Assembly (NCBI GenBank): GCA_947260025.1
Contig: CAMYON010000010.1
Coordinates: 1-50,777 of the forward strand
DNA: 50,777 bases
Reading direction: 5' to 3'
DNA from: an uncultured Gammaproteobacteria bacterium
GTDB taxonomy: Bacteria; Pseudomonadota; Gammaproteobacteria; GCA-001735895
Part shown: positions 28,082 through 35,619 of the stretch, one piece after another
How positions within the stretch are numbered: position 1 is the stretch's first letter
Layout: every line of letters begins with the position of its first letter
Program-made: the position numbers and the translations under genes
The notes under the pieces: model-generated
Databases searched by the model: none
What the model was told of the DNA's origin: nothing
What the model saw: only the letters and a program-made list of their open reading frames with translations

Positions 28082-29962
28082 TTAAGTTTCGAATTTCAGG
28101 GGCTCGAACGCCCGTCCCTTGCCGTTGAAGAAACGGGAAAAACCTTCGTAGTACTCGAGCCGCAAACACTGGATGGCAACGATGGCGCCCTCCAGCACGA
28201 TGATAAAGATATTGCCCAACACGACCGTAACCCCGTGACCAAAGCTGCCCAGCATACCGGCGATGGCGAACACCGCGGCGGCCAGGGCGATATGGTTCAG
28301 GCTAAAGGCCGCAACCCGCAAGAAGGACAGCGTTCCCGACACGTTGCTGATGACATGCTCGAGTCCCTCGATAAACACGACGAGGATACGCTCGACCAGC
28401 CCGCCACTGGACCGGCGCCATTGAAACCCCACGATCACGGTCATCGGGGCCGCCATCACCAGGGCTTCCAGCCAGCCAAAGCGGCCATTTGCCGCCACCT
28501 GGTAGGCCGCGTAGAAAGCCGCCAGGTAGAACAGTAAACCGGCGAGGCCCTTGCCGCTGAAATAAGCCTGTTCGAACTGCCCCGCGGCATAAAAATTTCG
28601 AATTGCGAGCAGATTGGCGATCACGATAAACCCGGCGCCCCAGAATACTGCCAGCAACAGTACCTGAACCGGGTCATGCATCGGCGACATCCAGAGTGCC
28701 GGCACCACGTGCTCGTAACCGAACAGGCTGCCGTACACAAATCCGAAAAATAACGATGACATCCCGGCCAGCACCCCGACTATGGTGACGCCAGGATACG
28801 ACCGGACAAACAACAGGCTCGCCAGCGCGATAACCGCCCCGTGACCGATATCTCCAAACATCATGCCGAACATGAGCAAATAACTGAGTGCGAACAATCC
28901 GCTGGGATCGACTTCGCGGTAACCCGGCATGCCAAAGTTTTTGACCAGCCCCTGGAATGGCCGCAGTAACCGTGATTTTTTCAACAACGACGGTACCCGA
29001 TCGAATTCCTGCTGCCCCGGTTTCGAAAACTCGAGTTGAAACGGATACTCGAGATGCCCGACAAGCTGTTGCCTGATTTCGTCTTCGCGCTGGGCCGGCA
29101 CCCAGCCCTGCAGATACACCAGTCCTCCCCGGCCCTTGAGAACTGTCCCCAGGCTGGCGTAAGGCTGCGCCAGCAACAGTGCATCCCGTGCCGACTGCAA
29201 TGTCGCCATGTTGGCATCGATCAGGTCGTATAGTTCCTGTTGCAGATTCCGCAGATGCGCCTCGGCCTCCCTGCTCCGCAGGTCGAGGTCAGCCTGCAAC
29301 TGCGTGGGACTGCCGGTAAACTCCTCCGGCACAACCAGCCCGCGGAAATCGGCGGATTGCAGCAGATCCTGTACTTCTTCCCGATGCTGGCTCGGGCCGA
29401 ACAGGACGACGTGATTGATGCCCTCACTCGAATAGAAGGTCTTGATCAGGAACTTCGTTAACGAGAGCGCGCTCCTGAGCTGGTTGAAGTTTTCAGCGGG
29501 AATCGTGCCGACGGCAATACGCAGAAACCTGCCCTGGCGACGCAATCGACCCAGGTCCAGGTCCAGCGAGGTGAATTTTTGCAGGCTGTTGGCGAGTTGC
29601 CGGATCGCGGCGATCCTCTCGTTCTGTCGACGAATTTGCTCCTCGAGCGCCGAGATCTGCGCCCAAAGCGCTTTCAGCTGTTGATCTAGCTCCTGTAATC
29701 GATCAAGCGTCACCAGCCTGGTCGACTCAGCCGGAGCCTCGAGCGGTTTCCGGATAAAGCCGGAAATTTTGCCAAAACGCGAATTCAGATCATGGTAAAC
29801 CTCGTGGTAAGGCGCCGCGGGATTCTCCGGTAGCGCCTCACCACCCGGCTCCTCCAACGGATGCAACACCGCCATGCGCGCTAGCGCCAACGCGGCCTGC
29901 TGCGCATCGGCGTCGACCATGTACAATCCGATCTTCCTCATCTCTTGCGGGGCAGACCACAT
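28082..29962 (-). CDS. atpI: V/A-type ATP synthase subunit I (stator a-subunit)
   Basis: A 626-residue protein with a long cytoplasmic coiled-coil N-terminal half (1-320, e.g. LDRLQELDQQLKALWAQISA) and a C-terminal membrane half with about eight helices beginning near FGMPGYREVDPSGLFALSYL. GMMFGDIGHG and the H and R residues of the proton path (LRVAAFSLNHIALAAAVF, LRLEYYEGFSRFFNGKGRAF) are typical of this family. Starts by TGATG overlap with subunit C. Confidence 0.93.
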   Translation of the reverse strand: MWSAPQEMRKIGLYMVDADAQQAALALARMAVLHPLEEPGGEALPENPAAPYHEVYHDLNSRFGKISGFIRKPLEAPAESTRLVTLDRLQELDQQLKALWAQISALEEQIRRQNERIAAIRQLANSLQKFTSLDLDLGRLRRQGRFLRIAVGTIPAENFNQLRSALSLTKFLIKTFYSSEGINHVVLFGPSQHREEVQDLLQSADFRGLVVPEEFTGSPTQLQADLDLRSREAEAHLRNLQQELYDLIDANMATLQSARDALLLAQPYASLGTVLKGRGGLVYLQGWVPAQREDEIRQQLVGHLEYPFQLEFSKPGQQEFDRVPSLLKKSRLLRPFQGLVKNFGMPGYREVDPSGLFALSYLLMFGMMFGDIGHGAVIALASLLFVRSYPGVTIVGVLAGMSSLFFGFVYGSLFGYEHVVPALWMSPMHDPVQVLLLAVFWGAGFIVIANLLAIRNFYAAGQFEQAYFSGKGLAGLLFYLAAFYAAYQVAANGRFGWLEALVMAAPMTVIVGFQWRRSSGGLVERILVVFIEGLEHVISNVSGTLSFLRVAAFSLNHIALAAAVFAIAGMLGSFGHGVTVVLGNIFIIVLEGAIVAIQCLRLEYYEGFSRFFNGKGRAFEPLKFET

Positions 29963-30987
29963 CAGGCGCGCGCTCCGACTGCCTGCCTGATCAAATCATT
30001 CTCGAAGCCCAGCTGCTTGCCCTTGATCAGCGCCTGTAGAAACCGCACTTCGGCCTCGCGCAGCACGATATAGGAAAACGTGCGCGACAGCAGGTTGGGA
30101 AGCCGGTGTAACGCCCTGGCGGCCAACGACAGGCTGTAGTACTCCATCACCGTTTCCATATCCGAAATACCGGCAACGTTTGCCAGCAATTCCCGGTACT
30201 CTCGGGGCAACGCGACGACGACTTCCTCGACGCTATCCAGCCTGGCGAGTCGCAGCAATTGCGCCGAATGCAGGCGGTTGCCGGTCTTGGTAAGCAGGTA
30301 AAAGGATCTTGCCGGCGATAGTCCGTAGGAAAAGCGGTAACGCAACAGCCACAGCAAATTGAAACGGTCCAGCAGGCCGCCCAGCACCCGCCCGACATTT
30401 TCGGCATCCTCGCTGTCCAGGAAACGGGCGTGATAGTGCAGGTCGATAAAGAAACTGCGGTCAATGGTTGCATCCAGCAGAAACAGGTCATTACCGTGTT
30501 CCTCGTACATACGCCTGGCGGGGCGCACGATGCCGCCATAGACCGTGGTTTCGAGCAGCCGCAACATTTCGTAGGGATCATCGGTTTCGAGCAGCTGCTT
30601 GATCGGCAAATCGGCGAACCTGCGCAAATCGATCAGTTGCTCCTCGATCAAGTCACTGTCGATTGCATTGAATTTGCCGCGAATCAAAACCTTCAGATTG
30701 ACCAGTTCGAACCAGCGAATCGCGAACTGTAAAAAACGCCTTTCACTGCCGGAAAAAGGCCGAATCAGGATCCGGAACTCGTCCAGCGCGTGATTCGTCA
30801 GCTGACCCTCGATCAACCGGGGGTTGGAATTGTCGACCGTATAGTCGTAGCCCGTATGTTCCCTGACCTGCGCCAGAATGCGCTCGAGGTCGAGTTCGAT
30901 GAAATCGATCAATTGCTCGAAACTGAACAGGCGCCTGGCAAGAACCGTTAGCCGGGTATCCAGGTACACGCTGGAAAATCCGCTCAT
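29962..30987 (-). CDS. atpC: V/A-type ATP synthase subunit C (rotor-stator adaptor)
   Basis: A 341-residue AC39/NtpC-type subunit, mostly helical, with VYLDTRLTVLARRLFSFEQL at the N-terminus and LREAEVRFLQALIKGKQLGF near the C-terminus, where the last segment (about 318-341) carries the conserved LREAE pattern. It sits atop the c-ring. 4-bp overlap with G (ATGA). Confidence 0.9.
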   Translation of the reverse strand: MSGFSSVYLDTRLTVLARRLFSFEQLIDFIELDLERILAQVREHTGYDYTVDNSNPRLIEGQLTNHALDEFRILIRPFSGSERRFLQFAIRWFELVNLKVLIRGKFNAIDSDLIEEQLIDLRRFADLPIKQLLETDDPYEMLRLLETTVYGGIVRPARRMYEEHGNDLFLLDATIDRSFFIDLHYHARFLDSEDAENVGRVLGGLLDRFNLLWLLRYRFSYGLSPARSFYLLTKTGNRLHSAQLLRLARLDSVEEVVVALPREYRELLANVAGISDMETVMEYYSLSLAARALHRLPNLLSRTFSYIVLREAEVRFLQALIKGKQLGFENDLIRQAVGARA

Positions 30988-31310
30988 GAAACCTTCGATT
31001 CGCTAGCCAGAACCAACACGATAGCCCGGTCCAGCGCTTCCTTTTCGTGTTTGCCGGCCAGCTCACGCAGCGTCTTGTTGCGTTCATCGTAACGCAGCTT
31101 CATTTCGGCTATGGTTTGCGCCGCACGTTCCTGCGCCTTATCGATAAACGACTGCTGCATTTCAGGCAGGCGATCCTTGAATTGACGCTCCATATCGAGC
31201 GCATCGTCGAGCGCCTTTTGGATGATTTTATCGCGTTCCTCCTCGCCCGCAGTGACGATCGCCTCGGCCTCGGCCTCAGCTTCCAGCAAGTCTTTTAACG
31301 AATCGCCCAT
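30984..31310 (-). CDS. V/A-type ATP synthase subunit G/H (peripheral stalk)
   Basis: A 108-residue, highly charged, continuous helical protein (KDLLEAEAEAEAIVTAGEEE ... RDKIIQKALDDALDMERQF), matching the short partner of subunit E. It opens the operon. No TM segment. The order G-C-I-K-F-E-A-B-D differs from Thermus (G-I-L-E-C-F-A-B-D). Confidence 0.8.
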   Translation of the reverse strand: MGDSLKDLLEAEAEAEAIVTAGEEERDKIIQKALDDALDMERQFKDRLPEMQQSFIDKAQERAAQTIAEMKLRYDERNKTLRELAGKHEKEALDRAIVLVLASESKVS

Positions 31311-31333
31311 CTGTCAATTCCGTCTCTGAACCT

Positions 31334-31388
31334 GGCTCGATTTTAAAGAAAAACTACAACAGCTGCATGATGTGCATCAAATCGAGCC
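31334..31388 (-). promoter_or_regulatory. FNR/Anr-like box and -10 upstream of the V/A-ATPase operon
   Basis: Minus strand: TTGATGCACATCAT (31380-31367), one base short of the FNR consensus TTGAT-N4-ATCAA. A TAAAAT -10 box is at 31345-31340. The distance from box centre to the -10 box start is 28 bp, as in class II FNR-activated promoters (-41.5). The same segment is flanked by an inverted repeat GGCTCGATTT (31334-31343) and AAATCGAGCC (31379-31388). The box can also be read towards 31536 (plus). A CRP-type site would look different (TGTGA). Confidence 0.6.
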
Positions 31389-31535
31389 GGGATGCCGCTC
31401 GCAGGCGGATTGTCTTCACCCGGTGTCACTACTGAAAGCCTGATATTTACAGGCATCCCCGCCAGGAATTTTCAATAGTCAAATCGTAAGCGCTATTGCA
31501 CAATGCCCGGGTCAGGCAATCGACACGAGGCAGAT

Positions 31536-32570
31536 ATGCATTTCAGTATTCAGCTTTCGGCTTACTACCCGGACAAATCCTACGGCGGCGATCGCGTCTA
31601 TGCCGATATGCTGGAGCAGGCGCGCTGCGCCGATCAATGCGGTTACGAATCCGTCGGCATCACCGAGCACCATTTACTCAACATCCTGATGATGCCGGCG
31701 CCGCTGCAGTTCGCGGTCAAGATTGCCAGCCAGACGCAGCGTATCAAGATCATCACCGCCGTATCGGTGCTGCCACTGCACGACATGCGCGTGCTTGCCG
31801 GCGAACTGGTGTGCGCGGATATATTCACCGATCAGCGGCTAATGCTGGGGGTCGGGCGTGGCGCCTTCGGGTTCGAAATGGATCGCATGGGCGTACCGCT
31901 CGAAATCAGTCGCGAAAAGTTCGACGAATCGTTGAACGTGCTGCAGGCACTACTGGCGGAAGAAGAGGTTTCCTGGGATGGCAAGTATTACCAGTTCGAG
32001 CCGCTGACAATCATGCCGCGTCCGGTGAGCGAGATTCCGATTATGATGGCGGTGCTGGTGCCGGAAGCCATATACGCGTGCACCAAGCGCGGCTTTCACA
32101 TCCAGACCACGCCGTTGTCCGGCGACCACCAGCACATGCTCGACCAGGTCAACGCCTTCACCCGCGCAAAACAGGAACTCGGGGCGGCCGGCGCGCACCA
32201 GACCCTGTCGCTGTCACGGGTTACCTTCCTGTCTCACAGCGATGCCGACCGCAACCGCAAGATCCAGATGGCGCACGATTATTACAGCCGCTTCGACAAC
32301 GTCTTTACCGGCCCCGGCATTGTCGAAAACGGCATGATCAAACCGCTGCCGCGTAACATGACGGTCGAACAGACGGCCGAGAACCTGACCATAGGCACGC
32401 CATCCGAAATGATCGACAAGCTCGCGCCTTACGCCGAGGCCGGGGTCGATCGATTTATCATGAACGTTAATTTCGGGGTCGAGCAGTCCGAAGTACTGGA
32501 ATCTATCCAGTGCTTCGCCGAGGAGGTCATGCCGCATTTCGGCGAACAGCCGGTAGCAAGGGCCGGCTAA
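31536..32570 (+). CDS. LLM-class (luciferase-like) flavin-dependent oxidoreductase
   Basis: A 344-residue TIM-barrel flavoprotein using FMN (with a flavin reductase partner) or F420. N-terminal signature MLEQARCADQCGYESVGITE followed by HHLLN, VSVLPLHDMRVLAGELVCAD, and RLMLGVGRGAFGFEMDRMGV match bacterial luciferase-like monooxygenases. ATG at 31536 has GAGG 8 nt upstream. Forms an operon with the following hydrolase (6 bp gap). Substrate unknown. Confidence 0.88.
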   Translation: MHFSIQLSAYYPDKSYGGDRVYADMLEQARCADQCGYESVGITEHHLLNILMMPAPLQFAVKIASQTQRIKIITAVSVLPLHDMRVLAGELVCADIFTDQRLMLGVGRGAFGFEMDRMGVPLEISREKFDESLNVLQALLAEEEVSWDGKYYQFEPLTIMPRPVSEIPIMMAVLVPEAIYACTKRGFHIQTTPLSGDHQHMLDQVNAFTRAKQELGAAGAHQTLSLSRVTFLSHSDADRNRKIQMAHDYYSRFDNVFTGPGIVENGMIKPLPRNMTVEQTAENLTIGTPSEMIDKLAPYAEAGVDRFIMNVNFGVEQSEVLESIQCFAEEVMPHFGEQPVARAG

Positions 32571-32576
32571 CACAGG

Positions 32577-33356
32577 ATGACGGCGATCGACGTCAGTTAT
32601 CGAATCGAAGGCCAGGGTCCGCCGCTTTACCTGGTGCATGGCATCGGCTCGCGCAAGACCACCTGGGACGAATTGATCGCTAGCCTGCGGCAGGACTTCA
32701 CCTGCGTCAGCTACGACCTGCGCGGCCACGGCGAGAGCCCGGTGCCGCCGACGCCCTATTCGCTCGACGACCTGGTCGAAGATCTCGAGGCGCTACGGCA
32801 GAAACTCGGTCACGACAAGATCCATGTCGCCGGTCATTCACTGGGTGGCATGATCGGCCCGGCCTATGCGCGCGCCCATCCTGAACATACGCTCAGCGTC
32901 GGATTGCTCAGCACCGCCGCCGGACGCACCGAGGACGACCGCGCCAAGCTGAAAGCCGTGGGCGATGCCATGGAACAAAACGGTATTATCGAAACCCTCG
33001 GCACTTTCGTTGCGCGCTGGTTTACCGACGCCTTCATGGAGAAATATCCCGAGGTGATCGAAGCCAGGCTACAGCAGGTAAAAGACACCCCGCCCGATGT
33101 TTTCCTGAGCGTTTTCTGGATTTACGCGACCACCGAGATGGCGCCATGGCTGCACGAAATCGAATGCCCCTGCCTGTTGCTGACCGGTGAATTCGACGGC
33201 GGCTGCAACCCGCGGCTGAACCAGTTCATCCATCGACAGCTTCCTGATTCTCGCCTGGTTATCCTGCCGGGACTCAAACACTCGTTGATGATCGAGGCCA
33301 GCGACCAGGTATTACCGCACTTACGGAATTTCCTGCTTGAGGTGAGTCGGACCTGA
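32577..33356 (+). CDS. Alpha/beta hydrolase
   Basis: A 259-residue alpha/beta hydrolase. Oxyanion segment LYLVHGIGSRKTTWDEL, nucleophile elbow VAGHSLGGMIGP (Ser about 88), acid in LLTGEFDGGCNP (Asp), and His in LPGLKHSLMIEA near the C-terminus. It resembles 3-oxoadipate enol-lactonase-type esterases. Genes of the LLM + hydrolase type often act together in breaking down an oxygenated organic compound; the substrate is not readable. Confidence 0.88.
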   Translation: MTAIDVSYRIEGQGPPLYLVHGIGSRKTTWDELIASLRQDFTCVSYDLRGHGESPVPPTPYSLDDLVEDLEALRQKLGHDKIHVAGHSLGGMIGPAYARAHPEHTLSVGLLSTAAGRTEDDRAKLKAVGDAMEQNGIIETLGTFVARWFTDAFMEKYPEVIEARLQQVKDTPPDVFLSVFWIYATTEMAPWLHEIECPCLLLTGEFDGGCNPRLNQFIHRQLPDSRLVILPGLKHSLMIEASDQVLPHLRNFLLEVSRT

Positions 33357-33371
33357 GACAAAATACCCGAA

Positions 33372-33463
33372 GTCATTCCCGCGCCAGGCCTATCCGGCCC
33401 AGCGGGAATCTTGTATAAATGCCCCGTTCTCTGGTCTGGAGATCCCCGCTTGCACGAGGATGA
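33372..33463. repeat. Dispersed repeat with ATTCCCGC ends
   Basis: GTCATTCCCGC (33372-33382) faces GCGGGAATC (33402-33410), then TCTGGAGATCCCCGCTT ... GAGGATGA (33435-33463). This is the layout of a common proteobacterial intergenic repeat (inverted ATTCCCGC stem followed by GATCCCCGC...). The copy is degenerate and may supply the upstream region of the next gene. Confidence 0.6.
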
Positions 33464-33472
33464 TTGCAATAA

Positions 33473-34366
33473 TTGGAATTTAACAACCTGAAAGCAGCGC
33501 TATTCGTGGTCATCGCGATGTCGATGATCACCACCAATGACGCCATCGTCAAACATATCACCCAGGTGTTCAACGTCGGGCAGATCATGTTTCTGCGCGG
33601 CGCCATGATCTGCATAATTTTTGCGCTGGTCATGAAATATCGGCGCCAACCGGTTTTCAACCGCCAGACGCTGCACCGCTGGAATCTGCTGCGGGCCCTG
33701 TTCGAGCTGTGCGCCACGCTGGCTTTTTTAACCGGCCTGTCGATGCTGCCGATCGCGGTGGCCTCGACGCTCGGCTTCGCGTCGCCCATATTCCTGGCCA
33801 TGCTGGCCGCGCTGCTGCTCAGGGAGAACGTCGGAGCGGATCGCTGGCTGGTTATACTGGTCGGTTTCGGCGGCGTCATGCTGATCACGAATCCTTTTGC
33901 CGAGTCTGCCTCCTGGGCGGTTATCTTCCCGATCGTCTGTGCCTTTTTCGTCGCGCTCAGGGATATCGCGATTCGCTTCGTACCGCATGACATCCCCTCC
34001 TCCCAGGTTGCCTTTACCAACGCCTGGGTCGTTATGCTCGGTGGCGGTATTTACTCGCTTTACCAGGGCTGGGGCCTGGCTGATCCGGTGTGGTACCTGT
34101 GGTTTTTCGGACTCGGCGCGGCACTCTACTGCGGATACCTGTTGCTAATCATCGGCAGCCGCCTGGGCGAACTTTCCTTCATCAGTCCGTTCAAATACAT
34201 CAGTATCATCATCGCCATGATGTATGGCTACCTGATCTGGGGCGACCGGCCAACACTGGAAATGCTCGCTGGTGCCACCATCATCGTAGTTTCCGGTATC
34301 ATCCTGGTGTCGACCGAGAAAAGACGAAACCGAGTCGCATCACTACTGCCGGACACAACCGACTAA
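33473..34366 (+). CDS. EamA/DMT-family transporter
   Basis: A 297-residue polytopic protein with two EamA repeats. LKAALFVVIAMSMITTNDAI begins it and VASTLGFASPIFLAMLAALL / LRENVG closes repeat 1; SFISPFKYISIIIAMMYGYL / IWGDRPT closes repeat 2. The start is TTG at 33473; no ATG exists upstream in frame before a stop. The Shine-Dalgarno (GAGGA, 12 nt upstream) is distant. Stop overlaps the next start by TAATG. Substrate unknown. Confidence 0.85.
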   Translation: MEFNNLKAALFVVIAMSMITTNDAIVKHITQVFNVGQIMFLRGAMICIIFALVMKYRRQPVFNRQTLHRWNLLRALFELCATLAFLTGLSMLPIAVASTLGFASPIFLAMLAALLLRENVGADRWLVILVGFGGVMLITNPFAESASWAVIFPIVCAFFVALRDIAIRFVPHDIPSSQVAFTNAWVVMLGGGIYSLYQGWGLADPVWYLWFFGLGAALYCGYLLLIIGSRLGELSFISPFKYISIIIAMMYGYLIWGDRPTLEMLAGATIIVVSGIILVSTEKRRNRVASLLPDTTD

Positions 34367-35571
34367 TGTCTACACAACAACTATCAGCTATCCCGCCCTG
34401 CTCCGCGCAGGCGATCATCGACTGGGTTTTCTCCGAGGGTCGCCGCATCGAGAGCACCAATCGGTTCGTGCACCAGCTCGCGCATGTCATGAACGACCAC
34501 GGCGCCTCGATAGACCGCCTGCTGCTGTCGCTGCTGACCCTCAACCCGCAGCTGGTCGCGACCTCCGAGATCTGGGAGAAATCGACCGATCTCACCCGGC
34601 CACTCAATGCCGAGCACAGCGTACGCAAGAGCGAGCGATATATCGGCAGCCCGCTGCAGGCTATATTTGAAACCCATAAACGCGTGCATCAGCGGCTCGA
34701 TCAACTGCCGGAGGATGCGCATCGCGCCTATACCGAACTGGCCGAGGACGGATACACCGATTACCTCGCGCTGCCGGTACTGTTCGGCGAGGTCGCCGAG
34801 CCCGGTGCCGCGATCATTATCTGCACCAAACGCGAAGGCGGTTTCACCGATGATGACATCGAGAGTTTTCGCCGCATCAGGGACTACCTCGCGCCGGTGA
34901 TCGAAGTACACGCCCTGCGCTACCTGTCGCGTTCGTTGATGAACACTTACGTCGGCAAACGTACCAGCGAAAAGGTTCTCGCCGGCATGATCAAGCGCGG
35001 CGATGCCGATACCATCAATGCCGCGCTATGGTTCAGCGATCTGCGCGACTTCACCCACCTGACCGAAACCCTGCCCGCCAGGAAGGTGCTGGAAATGCTG
35101 AACGAGTACTTCGAATTGGTCTCGGCCGCGGTCACCGCCCAGGGTGGCGAAATACTGCGCTTCATCGGTGACGCGATGCTAATCGTGTTCCCTATCGATG
35201 ACAAAATGTGTGGGCAGACCGCCTGCCAGGCGGCGATCGATGCGGCGATCGACGCGCAAACGACGCTCGACACTATCAACCATCGAAGGCGGCGCCACGG
35301 TGAACCGGAAATCCAGTTCGGCGTCGGGCTTAACATCGGCGAGGTGATCTATGGCAACGTCGGCGCACCGGATCGTCTCGATTTCACCGTAATGGGTCCC
35401 GTGGTCAACCGCACCGCGCGACTCGAATCGCTGACCAAGGAACTTGGCTGCAACATCCTGTTTTCCAAAAAGTTTTCGGAACTCATCGAAACCCCCACCG
35501 AATTTCTCGGGGAGCACCAGATGAAAGGCATTGCCGAACCGCAGGCGGTTTACGCGCTGTGCCGAGTTTAA
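34366..35571 (+). CDS. Class III adenylate/guanylate cyclase with N-terminal GAF-like region
   Basis: A 401-residue protein. Residues about 1-190 look like a sensory GAF-like region (ALPVLFGEVAEPGAAIIICT and FTDDDIESFRRIRDYL), then the cyclase domain from about 200. The two metal Asp residues lie in WFSDLRDFTHLT (about 224) and GDAMLIVF (about 268); NVGAPDRLDFTVMGPVVNRTARLE has the transition-state Asn/Arg pair. ATG at 34366 overlaps the transporter stop by 1 bp. Product cAMP or cGMP is not certain from sequence. A cNMP-binding kinase lies at 42231. Confidence 0.9.
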   Translation: MSTQQLSAIPPCSAQAIIDWVFSEGRRIESTNRFVHQLAHVMNDHGASIDRLLLSLLTLNPQLVATSEIWEKSTDLTRPLNAEHSVRKSERYIGSPLQAIFETHKRVHQRLDQLPEDAHRAYTELAEDGYTDYLALPVLFGEVAEPGAAIIICTKREGGFTDDDIESFRRIRDYLAPVIEVHALRYLSRSLMNTYVGKRTSEKVLAGMIKRGDADTINAALWFSDLRDFTHLTETLPARKVLEMLNEYFELVSAAVTAQGGEILRFIGDAMLIVFPIDDKMCGQTACQAAIDAAIDAQTTLDTINHRRRRHGEPEIQFGVGLNIGEVIYGNVGAPDRLDFTVMGPVVNRTARLESLTKELGCNILFSKKFSELIETPTEFLGEHQMKGIAEPQAVYALCRV

Positions 35572-35619
35572 ATTCACGTCAGCGGAATTACACTCGGCCA
35601 GACCGACCCCGTGTCGAAA

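Noticed and set aside
34090..34365. 92-codon N-terminal extension of the cyclase
   Set aside because: It overlaps the EamA gene in another frame; the TAATG start at 34366 gives the natural N-terminus.
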